64,000 nt of DNA from Clostridiales bacterium Firm_14 (GCA_001604135.1 LVAT01000017.1:1-64000); one strand, 5' to 3'; positions 32,544 through 42,100 are shown, counted from the first letter of the stretch. Notes: generated by a model not told the origin, from the sequence alone. A program made the numbers and translations.

Positions 32544-33593
32544 TCAACAGATGAACATCGATATGTTCTCGCGCCCTCCGTCAAGGAATACTTCGACGGT
32601 GCCGACATCTTCTATTACGCTTATTTCGGGGCATTCCCTGTACGCCTTGTCAAACAGCGTGTGCCCTTCGAAAGAAACCCTTAATCTGCCTGAAGCATAG
32701 CTTACGAATCTGCTTTCCTTTATCTGCCTGTTCTTAAGATCTTGGACGGGTGCAAGGCATGCTTCGCCATTTCTTGATAAGAATATTTCCCTGGGAAGGC
32801 TTATTGCCGATGAGTTCATCTTCATAGAGAACATCCACGCCATTAATATCTTCCTGCCCTCAGGGTCTTCGCAGGTTACCGGATTAAAGAAGTCATTTCC
32901 GATATCGACCGGTCTAAAAGGATCTTTCTCGTCGTCGAAAACAAAAGCCTTTCCGTCATAATCGCCCGTGGCAAACAAGACTTTGACAGGCATGTGCTTT
33001 TCGCTCTGGATGATGAAGACCCATTTGCCGTCTGCTTCGACCAGCTGGGGAACTTCAATGACGCTGCCAAATCTTCCGTCAACAAGGAGTTCACCCGTAT
33101 AATTCCAGTTTGTAAGGTCTGATGACTCATACTGAAGGACTCTTGCGATTCCGTCTTTACCGGCACCTACCAGCATTCTGAAAGAGTTCTTGTAACGGAA
33201 TACAAACGGCTCCCTGAACTTGCCTCCATCCTCAAAAGGTGAGGTTAAGACAGGATTTCCGGAGCACTTTGTAAAGCAGATCCCGTCCTCGGAATAAGCG
33301 GCGCAGATAACTTCGCTGCCGTCTGACAAAGTCGCGTTATAAAACAGCCAGAGCCTGCCTCCATCTGCTAACGCTGAGCCGGAATTGCAGCACATCTCAT
33401 CTTCAGGGCTTATCGCCACGGCGCATTCATCCCATGAGATGAGGTCTTCTGATGTCGCGTGGCCCCAGTGCATCAGTCCGTATCTCGGAAGATACGGATT
33501 AAGCTGGAAGAATAAGTGGTATTTATCTTTAAAATAAACAAGACCGCAGGGATTACCCAGCCAACCTTCTTTTCTCGAATAATGGTATTTCAC
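32544..33593 (-). CDS. GH32-family protein with altered catalytic motifs
   Basis: A 349-residue five-blade-propeller hydrolase-like protein of the sucrose/fructan family. GLVYFKDKYHLFFQLNPYLP and LMHWGHATSEDLISWDE are clear GH32 signatures, and the C-terminal part is a short beta-sandwich. The nucleophile motif WMNDPNG reads WLGNPCG: the catalytic Asp is Asn. RDP reads REP, while the acid/base Glu motif (EVPQL) is kept. So normal invertase activity is unlikely. The start is set to GTG 33593 (AGAGG upstream); the track's TTG start at 33623 has no RBS. No transporter or sugar kinase adjoins it. Confidence 0.82.
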   Translation of the reverse strand: MKYHYSRKEGWLGNPCGLVYFKDKYHLFFQLNPYLPRYGLMHWGHATSEDLISWDECAVAISPEDEMCCNSGSALADGGRLWLFYNATLSDGSEVICAAYSEDGICFTKCSGNPVLTSPFEDGGKFREPFVFRYKNSFRMLVGAGKDGIARVLQYESSDLTNWNYTGELLVDGRFGSVIEVPQLVEADGKWVFIIQSEKHMPVKVLFATGDYDGKAFVFDDEKDPFRPVDIGNDFFNPVTCEDPEGRKILMAWMFSMKMNSSAISLPREIFLSRNGEACLAPVQDLKNRQIKESRFVSYASGRLRVSFEGHTLFDKAYRECPEISVIEDVGTVEVFLDGGRENISMFIC

Positions 33594-33635
33594 CGGTCTA
33601 ACCTCTGCGGCCTGAAAATTCAATTGTGTAATGCT

Positions 33636-35261
33636 TTAATCAGCGAGCTCCAAGAGCGATACCTTGAGAACGCCCTCAGCCTTGGAAAGCTCGTCGATGA
33701 TCTCCTGGGATACAGGCTGGTCGATCGCAACGAAAGCCTGAGCATGCGGATTGTCGGAACCGTCCTGGTTCTTTCTTCCCCAATGCATGGAAGCGATGTT
33801 GATGTTGTGGCTTCCGAGAACCGTAGCGATCCTTCCGATAACGCCCGGAACGTCGTTGTTCTTAAGAGCGAGAACCGTGTCAGACAGAGGGCAGTTCATC
33901 TCATAACCGAAGAAGGAAACGATAACCTCTGTGTCAGGTCCGAATACCGTACCGTTGATCTTAAGCTCTCTGCCGTCCTCAGTAACGAACTTAACGTTGA
34001 TGAGGTTATTGTACTTCTGGATGGACTCTGTCTTAGTCTCAACGACTTCGATGCCTGTCTCAGCCATGCACTCCTGAGCATTTACGTAAGATACGTGATC
34101 GTTGCCCATACCCTTCAAAAGGCCCATCATGAGGGAGAGTGTAATGATACCTGTGCCGGAGCTCTCAGCAAGCTCGCCTCTGTATCTTACTTCTACCTTG
34201 GTAATAGGCGTAGCTTCAGCCTGGAAGTACATACGGCCGATCTTCTCAGCGAGTGAGCAGTAAGGCTTGATGTCTTCTATGCTGCCGGAGAACTGGGGCA
34301 TATTGATAGCTGCAACGAGTTCGCCCTTCAGTGCGCCGTCGATGAGCTCAACGATTCCCTGACCTACCTTAGCTGTAGCCTCAACAGTGGAAGCTCCAAG
34401 GTGAGGTGTGATGTAGCAGTGAGGAGCGTGGAGGAGAACGTTATCGTACTCCTGCTCGCCGGGTGCCTTATTGTAAGAAGGCTCCTTATCGAAAACGTCG
34501 ATCGCAGCTGCAGCTACCTGACCGTCAGCCAGAGCGTCAGCGAGATCCTGCTCGTTTACGAGACCGCCTCTTGCAGCATTAACGATCCTTACGCCTCTCT
34601 TGCACTTATAGAGCTGCTCCTTGGAAAGGATACCGTATGTTTCCTTTGTCTTAGGTGTATGAAGCGTGATGAGGTCGCACTGGGGAAGGAGCTCGTCAAG
34701 AGTCTTGCATCTTGTAACTCCGAGCTTGTCGAACTTCTCCTGGGGAACATAAGGATCGTAAGCAATAACGTTCATGCCTACACCCTTAAGCTTTCTGGAT
34801 ACGATGGAACCGATACGGCCCAAACCGATAACACCTGCTGTCTTTCCTTCGAGCTCGATTCCTACCCAGTTGCCGCGTCTGAAGTCGCCGTTGTGAACGC
34901 CTTCGTTTGCTGTGCAGAGGTTACGGAAAATGGAGAATGCGTGCCCTACTGCGAGCTCGCCTGCTGCCATGTTGTTAGCTGTAGGTGTGTTAAGTGCGAT
35001 AACGCCGTGCTCTGTACAAGCCTTAACGTCGATGTTGTCGATGCCTGTTCCGGCTCTGCCTACTGCCTTGAGGCAGTCTGCATTATTCAAAAGTGTCTCA
35101 TTGATCTTTGTTGCTGATCTTACGATGATAGCGTCAAAGCCCTTGATGTACTGTTCGATCTCTTCCTGAGAATGGCCTAAGTACTCTTCTACTTCATAGC
35201 CTCTGTCTCTCAAGTACTGAACGCTCTCTTCAGCAATGCTCTCTGTGATAAGGATCTTCAT
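33636..35261 (-). CDS. serA: D-3-phosphoglycerate dehydrogenase
   Basis: A 541-residue enzyme of the long, type I form. It oxidises 3-phosphoglycerate to 3-phosphohydroxypyruvate, the first step of serine synthesis. The NAD fold has GVIGLGRIGSIVSRKL; NAARGGLVNEQDLADAL and HAPHCYITPHLGAST supply catalytic Arg, Glu and His surroundings. Residues about 320-455 form the allosteric substrate-binding domain, and the C-terminal ACT domain (GVIGRIATVLGSHNINIASMHWGR) is the likely serine sensor. GGGGGG precedes the ATG. It follows the aminotransferase gene by 38 bases in the same operon. Confidence 0.96.
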   Translation of the reverse strand: MKILITESIAEESVQYLRDRGYEVEEYLGHSQEEIEQYIKGFDAIIVRSATKINETLLNNADCLKAVGRAGTGIDNIDVKACTEHGVIALNTPTANNMAAGELAVGHAFSIFRNLCTANEGVHNGDFRRGNWVGIELEGKTAGVIGLGRIGSIVSRKLKGVGMNVIAYDPYVPQEKFDKLGVTRCKTLDELLPQCDLITLHTPKTKETYGILSKEQLYKCKRGVRIVNAARGGLVNEQDLADALADGQVAAAAIDVFDKEPSYNKAPGEQEYDNVLLHAPHCYITPHLGASTVEATAKVGQGIVELIDGALKGELVAAINMPQFSGSIEDIKPYCSLAEKIGRMYFQAEATPITKVEVRYRGELAESSGTGIITLSLMMGLLKGMGNDHVSYVNAQECMAETGIEVVETKTESIQKYNNLINVKFVTEDGRELKINGTVFGPDTEVIVSFFGYEMNCPLSDTVLALKNNDVPGVIGRIATVLGSHNINIASMHWGRKNQDGSDNPHAQAFVAIDQPVSQEIIDELSKAEGVLKVSLLELAD

Positions 35262-35299
35262 TTTCGGTTCCCCCCGTTTATATTATGCGTTATTTAATT

Positions 35300-36385
35300 T
35301 CAAGCTTTTGCCTTAAGCTCATCGATCGTGGCCTTAAGGTCACTTAAGTAAGTCTTAAGTTCTTCTTCTGTAAGATCACCCATGTGAGCGATCCTGAAGG
35401 TCTTGTCCTTCAACGGACCATAACCGTTGCTCATGAGGTAACCCTTCTCGCCCATGGCCTTGATGAGGTCGGATGTAGCGATTCCCGTTGTGTTTGTTAC
35501 GCAGGTAACTGTAACGGAAAGGTTCTCGGGATTGGAATAGAGCTCACAATTCTCTCTTGCCCAGTCCTGAGCGATCTTAGCAAGTCTTACGTGCTTCTGA
35601 TATCTGTTCTCAACGCCCTCGGCGAGGATCTTGTCGAGCTGGTAATCAAGAGCGAACATATGTGACTCGGAAGGTGTTGAAGGATACTGATAGGGCTTCT
35701 CCTTAACGAACTTAACGAGTTCCAAGTAGTCGAAGTAAAGACCTCTGTTCTCTACTGTCTCAGCCTTCTTGATGGCCTTGTCTGATACGGAAGCGATAGC
35801 CATTCCCGGAGGGAGTCCCAAGCACTTCTGTGTTGATGTGATGCATACGTCGATGCCGAGCTCATCTACAGGGATATAATCGCCTGCCATTGAAGAAACA
35901 GCGTCAACACATACGATGACATCGGGATATTTCTTGTAAACCTCAGCAAGCTTATCCATGGGATTGTGGATGCCTGTTGATGTCTCGTTCTGTGTGATCG
36001 TGATAAGGTCATACTTGCCTGTTGAGAGTGCAGCTTCGAGCATCTCAGGTGTTGTAGGCTGACCGAGCTCTGATTCGAAAAGATCTGCTGCGATGCCGTT
36101 GGATGTGCACATCTTGTGCCATCTCTTGCCGAAAGCGCCGATCGAGAAAACGGCTGCTCTGGATTTAGTAAAGCTTCTTACGGCACCTTCCATAAGACCA
36201 CTGCCTGATGACGTTGATAAAACGATAGTGTTATTTGTCATCATTACCTTCTGGAGCTTCTCGGATATCGACTGCTGAAGAGCGGACATTTCCTTTGTTC
36301 TGTGTCCGATCATCGGTGTAGACATCTTCTCCAGTACATCCTGCGAAACCTCGATAGGTCCAGGTATGAACAGTTTCTTATGCAT
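35300..36385 (-). CDS. Class V aminotransferase, probable phosphoserine aminotransferase role
   Basis: A 361-residue PLP enzyme of the alanine-glyoxylate/serine-pyruvate type: FIPGPIEVSQDVLEKM at the N-terminus, HRTKEMSALQQ, ASVD-like VCVDAVSSMAGDY, and the Schiff-base Lys187 in ITSTQKCLGLPPG. The sequence does not follow classical SerC, but it is immediately upstream of serA, and in many Clostridia such a protein replaces SerC (3-phosphohydroxypyruvate + Glu to phosphoserine). I therefore infer a serC role; AGXT-like activity on glyoxylate is the alternative. A TATAAT box (minus strand, near 36440) lies upstream. Confidence 0.85.
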   Translation of the reverse strand: MHKKLFIPGPIEVSQDVLEKMSTPMIGHRTKEMSALQQSISEKLQKVMMTNNTIVLSTSSGSGLMEGAVRSFTKSRAAVFSIGAFGKRWHKMCTSNGIAADLFESELGQPTTPEMLEAALSTGKYDLITITQNETSTGIHNPMDKLAEVYKKYPDVIVCVDAVSSMAGDYIPVDELGIDVCITSTQKCLGLPPGMAIASVSDKAIKKAETVENRGLYFDYLELVKFVKEKPYQYPSTPSESHMFALDYQLDKILAEGVENRYQKHVRLAKIAQDWARENCELYSNPENLSVTVTCVTNTTGIATSDLIKAMGEKGYLMSNGYGPLKDKTFRIAHMGDLTEEELKTYLSDLKATIDELKAKA

Positions 36386-36480
36386 GTTAAAAACCCTCTT
36401 TTCGCGCGTTATTATTAGAGCAATAGCATTATATACTTGAATCTTACTTTTTTGTTACAAAATGAGTTGACTAAATAGCC

Positions 36481-36520
36481 AAAAAACAAGCCGCCTGCCG
36501 TGAAATACACAGCAGGCGGT
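36481..36520 (-). terminator. Terminator of the PP2C-like/LysM gene
   Basis: On the minus strand CCGCCTGC, loop TGTGTATTTCACG, GCAGGCGG and then CTTGTTTTTT follow the stop at 36558 by about 40 bases. Confidence 0.88.
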
Positions 36521-36557
36521 CTGATTGTTTTATGTAATGATTTTCGCTTGAGGGCGA

Positions 36558-39500
36558 TCAGGTGAGGTGGATGGAACTGTTAACCTCTGCCTGAGTGGTT
36601 GTCGTAGCGGATGTATCACCACCGCCTGAAGACGTTCCGCCTGCGTTCCATGTGATCGGAATCTCACCTGTTACTACTCCGAGAGGAGGTAAGAGGAGCT
36701 TATCTCCGGGGCTAGGATTGGAATAAGAAGCAGGGTCAAGCTTGTTGTAGATGATGATCGTCTTGATCCTCTGGTCGCTGTTATCCTTGATGTCGATTCC
36801 GTATACGTAATGGAATACGTCCCACCATGTTCTGTATCCGATATATTCTGAGAAGCAGAAGTAACCGATAGGAGCAGAAGGATCCGGCAGCGTAGCCTGT
36901 GTAGTGGTTGTTGTTGCGATCGTTGTGCTTGTCTCTGTCTCGGACGGTACGCTTGACTCGACAGGCTTCTTGCCCTTGCTGCAGCCCTTAGCGATGAGGG
37001 AGATTACAACGATGATGCAGATAACGAGGATCGCAAGGAAAGCAATGAACATATAACCGTTGCGGTTGAGCTTCATCTTCTTTCCGCCGCCGTTGCCGCT
37101 ACCGCCGCTCTTGCCTGCAGCAGGTGCCGGGCTGCGGGGTGCGCTGTTCTGAGGCTTGCTGTTGTTATTCGGGCCTGCACCGGAAGGTCTGTAGGATGTC
37201 TGTCCGGGATTTGTATACTGAGCCTGCTGAACAGGATCGGGCATTGCGGAAGGCTGGGGCTCAGCAGGTGCACTGCTGTAACCGAATGTCTGCTCGCCGC
37301 CGAATACCTGGCCGCTGTCATCAACACCGAGAATGTTATTGAACCACTCTTCATCTAAGGATGATGAAGACGACGCAGATGCCTGAGGCTGTGCATACTC
37401 ATCGCCGAAGCCCTGCTGAGGCTGTGCCGAATAGTCGTTGTATCCACCCTGAGGTACATCCTGCTGATAGTACTGACCGGCATTGGGATCCTGCTGCTGA
37501 TATCCCTCCCGGGGATATTCGCCAAATCCGTTCTGAGGAGCCTGGTCGTAACCCGGAGCGTATCCGTTGCCAGCATTTCCGTATTCAGGATATCCGTTGT
37601 TATCCATGGGTACACCTCCCTGCATATCTACAGTCTGATTACCATATCCGTATGTGCCATAGCTGCTCTGATCAGCAGTAGAGAATGCTTCCGCGCCGTA
37701 AGGCTGATAAGGCGGTACCTCCGGAGAAGTTTCCGTTCCTGCATAATCCCCATATACAGAAGCATTGTTGAAAGGTTCAGAGATATTCTGTTCTGATCCG
37801 ACAGCATTGACCGGATTATTGTAATTATCTGAATCGTAGAGCGGCATCTGAGGGATGTCATCTGCCTTAGCCTTGGGGCCTTCCTCTGCGCCTGTAGCGA
37901 AAGTAGCTTCGCCGAACGGGAGGATGATGTCATCCTGTGAAGGTGCAACAACTCCTGCCTGAGGGATTACCTCTTCGATAACGGGAGCAGCGGGCGCAAC
38001 AGGTGCTGCGGGAGCTGCTTCAGGAGCCTTAGCTTCGGGCTTCTCTACTTCAGGGAAATCAACATCGAGCTTGTCCTCTTCCTTGAGTTCAGGCTTGTCT
38101 TCGTTGATCTCATATTCGGGTACGGGAATCGAAGAAACTTCTTCGGAAGGAACAGGCTCAGCCTTGGGAGCTACATCCTCACCGAATACGAGAGGTGCAG
38201 TATTCTTGAGTTCCTGTGCGCTGTTCTTGCCATAAGGATCGAATGTGTCTTCTGCACTGGCGGTAACATCAGAGGAACCTGCGTCCACCTTTACCTCGCC
38301 GGGTGCGAAAACGATCTCTTCAGGCTTATTTACTACTGCCGGTGCCGGAGGAACAACTACGGGTGCTTCAGGAATTACCGGAGCAACGGGTGCAACGGGA
38401 ATTACGGGAGCTGCAGGTGCTGCTACGGGAACGACAATCTCTTCCTTAAGGTCTGAGATCAGAGTCTCCTTTGCTACGCCCTTGTTGGAATCGTTGATTG
38501 CCTGTGCGAGGATTCCGGAACCGCCTGCGCTGAACAGGAGAGAATTGATGTCGGTTACCGGCTTCGTCGGAGAATCATCAGAAGCATCGGGTGTAAACTC
38601 TGTCTTCGAAACAGTCTCCATGGCGGGAGCCTTCTCGGGCTCTGCTGCCTTAGGCTCTGACGATACTACTGCATCATCGATATTGAAAACGAACGGAGAC
38701 TCGGCAGCAGCTTCTTCAGCCTTTGCAACAGCAGCGGAATCGCTCTGTGCTGCTTCCTTCATCTCGCCGAAGATCTTCTTCATTGCGTCCTCTGCCGAAA
38801 GCTCCTCAACGGGTTCCTTCTTATCAGGGAACTCTGGAGCATCATCAGGGATCTTCTGTGCTTCAGCCTGGATCTTGTCGCCGAATGAGATGCTGCCGTC
38901 AGCGGGTACAGCGTCTGTATCGGGAATAACAACGGGAGCGTCAGGTGTGAGGCTTACAAATCCTGCATCTGCGATGGCCTTGGCTGCTGCGCCTACCATG
39001 CCGCCTTCTACCGTAGACTCCAATATCTCGTGGCTCTCGCTGTCGTAATCGTCCTTCTTCTTCTTTCTGCCGAAGAGGCCTCTCTTCTCTTCCTTCGTAA
39101 CGCTCTCAACGAATGAGATGGAGATCTGCATAGGTGTGTTGGGCATTCTTGCGGAAGCCTGTGTAAGGATAAGGCCTGCAGCATCACACTGGTCTTCGGC
39201 ATCCGTGAGGATCCTTAAGATCTCCCTCTGGCCCAATGCATCGTAGATCGCCTTGTTGCAAAGGATGATGCAGTCATCAGGAGTGAGTGTGAAGAAGTTT
39301 GACCAGAGAGCATTAGCTGTCTTGGATGAGCAATAATACTGGAAGTCGCCGACTCTGTTGCCGTAAGCATCGATGGGCTCCATCGGGATGCCTGCGTCTG
39401 TCAGAGGGAACATCGTGTCGTCTCTGTATAAGAATGCGAGACCGCCGCCGATAGTAACTGCGAAAGCCTCGGAATCTCTTACGATAACGCCGGAGAAATA

Positions 39501-39854
39501 AGGATCTCTGACTTCGTTATCCATGAGCTTTGTAGTACCTGCAACTTCAACTGCGGTCGACAGGAACTTCTCGATCATGGCGTCGATCTCTTTATGACCA
39601 CTCTTTACTTCGTTGCAAAGGCCGCGGAGCTGAGGTTCAAACGGCGGGATCGTACCGGGTTCGAATCCTTCAATGGTGGGATGGGTAAACAAAGAGAAGA
39701 AGAAGCCTCTCTCATCTTTGTCGATTGTAATATCAGCCTGTCTGGTCTCTCTCTTTCCGCAGAGTCTGCCGTCAAGATAGAAAGCATCAGTAAGCGAGCT
39801 GGAAGGAAAATAACGCGCTGTAAGCGTGCTTGCAAGCCTTGTTAAGGTAGCCAT
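36558..39854 (-). CDS. Large membrane protein: PP2C-like domain, long disordered linker, TM helix, extracellular LysM-like domain
   Basis: A 1098-residue protein. Residues 1 to about 255 resemble a PP2C fold (LASTLTARYFPSSSLTDAFYLDGRL, FSGVIVRDSEAFAVTIGGGLAFLYRDDTMFPLTDAG), but the canonical metal Asp set is not evident, so it may be a pseudophosphatase. Residues about 270-905 are low-complexity: first acidic Pro/Ala/Glu-rich, then Gln/Tyr/Gly-rich. One TM helix is at about 933-957 after a basic patch (GGGKKMKLNRN), giving N-in/C-out. The outside has a Thr-rich linker and a LysM-like segment (about 1005-1060, YRTWWDVFHYVYGIDI ... PSPGDKLLLPP). A role at the wall, linked to Ser/Thr-kinase signalling, is plausible but not shown. 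Confidence 0.65.
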   Translation of the reverse strand: MATLTRLASTLTARYFPSSSLTDAFYLDGRLCGKRETRQADITIDKDERGFFFSLFTHPTIEGFEPGTIPPFEPQLRGLCNEVKSGHKEIDAMIEKFLSTAVEVAGTTKLMDNEVRDPYFSGVIVRDSEAFAVTIGGGLAFLYRDDTMFPLTDAGIPMEPIDAYGNRVGDFQYYCSSKTANALWSNFFTLTPDDCIILCNKAIYDALGQREILRILTDAEDQCDAAGLILTQASARMPNTPMQISISFVESVTKEEKRGLFGRKKKKDDYDSESHEILESTVEGGMVGAAAKAIADAGFVSLTPDAPVVIPDTDAVPADGSISFGDKIQAEAQKIPDDAPEFPDKKEPVEELSAEDAMKKIFGEMKEAAQSDSAAVAKAEEAAAESPFVFNIDDAVVSSEPKAAEPEKAPAMETVSKTEFTPDASDDSPTKPVTDINSLLFSAGGSGILAQAINDSNKGVAKETLISDLKEEIVVPVAAPAAPVIPVAPVAPVIPEAPVVVPPAPAVVNKPEEIVFAPGEVKVDAGSSDVTASAEDTFDPYGKNSAQELKNTAPLVFGEDVAPKAEPVPSEEVSSIPVPEYEINEDKPELKEEDKLDVDFPEVEKPEAKAPEAAPAAPVAPAAPVIEEVIPQAGVVAPSQDDIILPFGEATFATGAEEGPKAKADDIPQMPLYDSDNYNNPVNAVGSEQNISEPFNNASVYGDYAGTETSPEVPPYQPYGAEAFSTADQSSYGTYGYGNQTVDMQGGVPMDNNGYPEYGNAGNGYAPGYDQAPQNGFGEYPREGYQQQDPNAGQYYQQDVPQGGYNDYSAQPQQGFGDEYAQPQASASSSSSLDEEWFNNILGVDDSGQVFGGEQTFGYSSAPAEPQPSAMPDPVQQAQYTNPGQTSYRPSGAGPNNNSKPQNSAPRSPAPAAGKSGGSGNGGGKKMKLNRNGYMFIAFLAILVICIIVVISLIAKGCSKGKKPVESSVPSETETSTTIATTTTTQATLPDPSAPIGYFCFSEYIGYRTWWDVFHYVYGIDIKDNSDQRIKTIIIYNKLDPASYSNPSPGDKLLLPPLGVVTGEIPITWNAGGTSSGGGDTSATTTTQAEVNSSIHLT

Positions 39855-39884
39855 GAGCCGTCCTCCGTATAAATATTCAGGTTA

Positions 39885-39911
39885 ATTATAACACAACGAT
39901 TATTTTCTCAA
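39885..39911 (-). promoter_or_regulatory. Extended -10 promoter of the PP2C-like/LysM gene
   Basis: On the minus strand TGTTATAAT carries TATAAT (39885-39890) with TG one base upstream, and TTGAGA (39906-39911) is 15 bases farther back, slightly short. The surrounding 100 bases are very AT-rich. Confidence 0.55.
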
Positions 39912-39960
39912 TCATTTTATATAAAATTTAATTAAATAGTAATTTTCGCGAAAAGCCCGT

Positions 39961-40008
39961 AAAATAAAGCCCCGCGGGCTGTATCTTTATTCAGGATACC
40001 CGCGGGGC
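39961..40008 (-). terminator. Intrinsic terminator of the DUF885 lipoprotein gene
   Basis: GCCCCGCGGG (39969-39978) and CCCGCGGGGC (39999-40008) are perfect 10-bp arms. On the minus strand the tail is TTTATTTTAC. It begins about 25 bases after the stop of the DUF885 gene. Confidence 0.9.
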
Positions 40009-40033
40009 GTTTGGTGTAATTCTGTGGCAATGA

Positions 40034-42013
40034 TCAGCTTAAGAGCTTTTCCATGTTCTTTCTGATCTGAGGGAACGTTCCGGTCAAGGAATCAAGATAT
40101 GCCGTATGTATCTCTTTTTCCGACTTATTCGGGAACTTCGCACGCATGTCATCCATGGTCTGCAGTGTCCAGACGTAGCCCATTCCGTACTTTGCATAGT
40201 AGGCCGGATCAGTGACGATCAGTGTGTAGAACTTCTTGAATGACTTCTCAGTAACGGAGAAACCGAACTGCTTGAAATAATCAACGCACTGCTTCAAAGA
40301 CCAGTTCTCAACATGAATGCCGTAATCGATCCTGGTGCTGACAAGGAGCGAGAGGTTTGATTCGTAGCTTACAAGCTTCATTGCATCTGTAACGCCGTTG
40401 CCGGAGAAATACCTCATCGAGTAGTTCTCGACATAAACTGCCCAGCCTTCGTTATAGCCTATGGATGTGGACAGATACATGTAAGGATGGTTCGTGTGTG
40501 ATCTCGAATAAAGCGACTGGAACATGTGTCCGGGGTATGCTTCATGCGCTACCGTAACACCGAAATCCTTATCGCTATCAGCACTCTTCTTGTTAATGAT
40601 GATCAGATTAGCATTGAAATTGTCCAGATGGAAACCGAGATAAGCTGCCGGCGAGAAGTTCTCTTCGAACACCTTCGGAACATCCATCGTGTAATACTCG
40701 TGAGGAGGGATCTCAGGGAAATCACTCTTTACCGCGGAACGGAGGAAATCGAGGTTCTGCTCCAGAGAACCCTTGGAATACTGGTGTTTCATATATTCCG
40801 AATACCAGCCTTGGCCGTTGGTCACGATGCTCGTGTAATCGTCGTAAACGAACTTGATCCTCTTTTCAAGAGTGTCAATGCTCTCCTGAACAGTTACGGG
40901 ATTGTTGGTCGTAAGTCTTGTGAGCATTGCGTAGTAAGCATCTCCGCCCTTGAACGCACAAAGTCCCTGGTCTTTTCCGCCGGACCCCTTAAGATTCCTC
41001 ATCCTTCTCGCGCACTCCTCGAATTCAGGGAATGCAACTTCCTTCATGGCCTTTTCGTGCTCTTTTATAAGCCTGCTCTTGTCACTTGCAGAAAGCCCCT
41101 TGATGTTGTCCAGGCGCTCTTCGAATGATGCGTAAAGGAAGCAGTCATTCTTCTGCTTTACCAGGTTATCGAATGATTTGGCAGCCTCTTCGTAACTGTC
41201 GTCGGAAGAAGCAAACCCGAGCTTAGCCCTTGTCTCCTCGTACTCGCACATCAGGTCATAATATCTGTCAAGATCCTTAACGAGATCGATGTACTTCTCT
41301 GCATCCTCGACCGTATCGAAAGTATAAACATCCAGGATGAACAGCACTTCGGACTGGGGGCCTACAAGATAATTGAAGATCATCGTGTAGTATTCGAATG
41401 CCGTGTAAGAGTATCCGTAAATGGATTCTTCGACATCATAAACAAGCTTGTCATAACAGAGCCTGTCATCGCCCTGAAGAGAGTTGTAATCGATCGTTAA
41501 GAGCCTGTCTAACTGCTGCTGATAGAACTGCTTTTCTGCAGGATACTGGTCGATCGAAGTGAAATCGCCCCATGTCGCATCCTTAATGTCGAATCCGAAC
41601 TTTGACGGGTTCTCGAAAAGGATCTCCACATCGGCATAGCTGTCGATCTCATGATGAAGGATATCGTATTCGATCTCAGAGAGCAGCTTTACTGCGGCGT
41701 TGCCGCTTACCGTTCCCGGTGCGTGATCGGGATGCACTTCAGCATAAGTCGCAACATGATCCGGATATGTGAGCTGGTCTGCCGTAACGGTGCCGCCCGA
41801 AGGATCAGCAGAAGGAACCGTTGACGGATCAGCCGTAGGATCTGTTGTAGGATCGGTCAGATACGTCGGGTCAGAATACCCGTGCTCGATCTTGTTGCCT
41901 TTGTCGGTCTCTCTGCCGCTGTGTCTGGGAGCACCTCCGGCACAGCCTGCAAGGGACATTACTAATGCAGCGCAGCACACAAGCGCTGTCAGCTTAATTG
42001 ATTTCTTTTTCAT
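40034..42013 (-). CDS. DUF885-family lipoprotein, putative zinc metallopeptidase
   Basis: A 659-residue exported protein. The signal peptide ends in lipobox LAGC (about residue 24), so it is lipid-anchored outside the membrane. A Thr/Asp/Pro-rich linker (DPTTDPTADPSTVPSADPSGG) precedes the catalytic part. The family's zinc-site region is VAHEAYPGHMFQSLYSR (HExxxGH), with NEGWAVYVENY downstream giving the third ligand Glu. DUF885 proteins are M1/M32-like metallopeptidases of unsettled substrate. It is transcribed alone, with an extended -10 promoter and a strong terminator. Confidence 0.85.
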   Translation of the reverse strand: MKKKSIKLTALVCCAALVMSLAGCAGGAPRHSGRETDKGNKIEHGYSDPTYLTDPTTDPTADPSTVPSADPSGGTVTADQLTYPDHVATYAEVHPDHAPGTVSGNAAVKLLSEIEYDILHHEIDSYADVEILFENPSKFGFDIKDATWGDFTSIDQYPAEKQFYQQQLDRLLTIDYNSLQGDDRLCYDKLVYDVEESIYGYSYTAFEYYTMIFNYLVGPQSEVLFILDVYTFDTVEDAEKYIDLVKDLDRYYDLMCEYEETRAKLGFASSDDSYEEAAKSFDNLVKQKNDCFLYASFEERLDNIKGLSASDKSRLIKEHEKAMKEVAFPEFEECARRMRNLKGSGGKDQGLCAFKGGDAYYAMLTRLTTNNPVTVQESIDTLEKRIKFVYDDYTSIVTNGQGWYSEYMKHQYSKGSLEQNLDFLRSAVKSDFPEIPPHEYYTMDVPKVFEENFSPAAYLGFHLDNFNANLIIINKKSADSDKDFGVTVAHEAYPGHMFQSLYSRSHTNHPYMYLSTSIGYNEGWAVYVENYSMRYFSGNGVTDAMKLVSYESNLSLLVSTRIDYGIHVENWSLKQCVDYFKQFGFSVTEKSFKKFYTLIVTDPAYYAKYGMGYVWTLQTMDDMRAKFPNKSEKEIHTAYLDSLTGTFPQIRKNMEKLLS

Positions 42014-42073
42014 TTATTCATCTCCTCTATCCTTCATCCATAACACACAGCATCTCCCCAAGACGCTGCGAAA

Positions 42074-42082
42074 ATTATATCA
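42074..42082 (-). promoter_or_regulatory. Extended -10 promoter of the DUF885 gene
   Basis: On the minus strand TGATATAAT gives TG plus TATAAT, about 60 bases before the ATG. No good -35 is present, which is usual with an extended -10. Confidence 0.5.
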
Positions 42083-42100
42083 CGGATTTTTATTGATTTC

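Noticed and set aside
33516-34256. 246-aa plus-strand ORF
   Set aside because: It is antisense to the C-terminal part of serA and the 5' end of the GH32 gene; no family motif.
38245-39048. 267-aa plus-strand Thr/Ser/Gly-rich ORF
   Set aside because: It is antisense to the low-complexity linker of the PP2C-like/LysM gene and follows its repeats.
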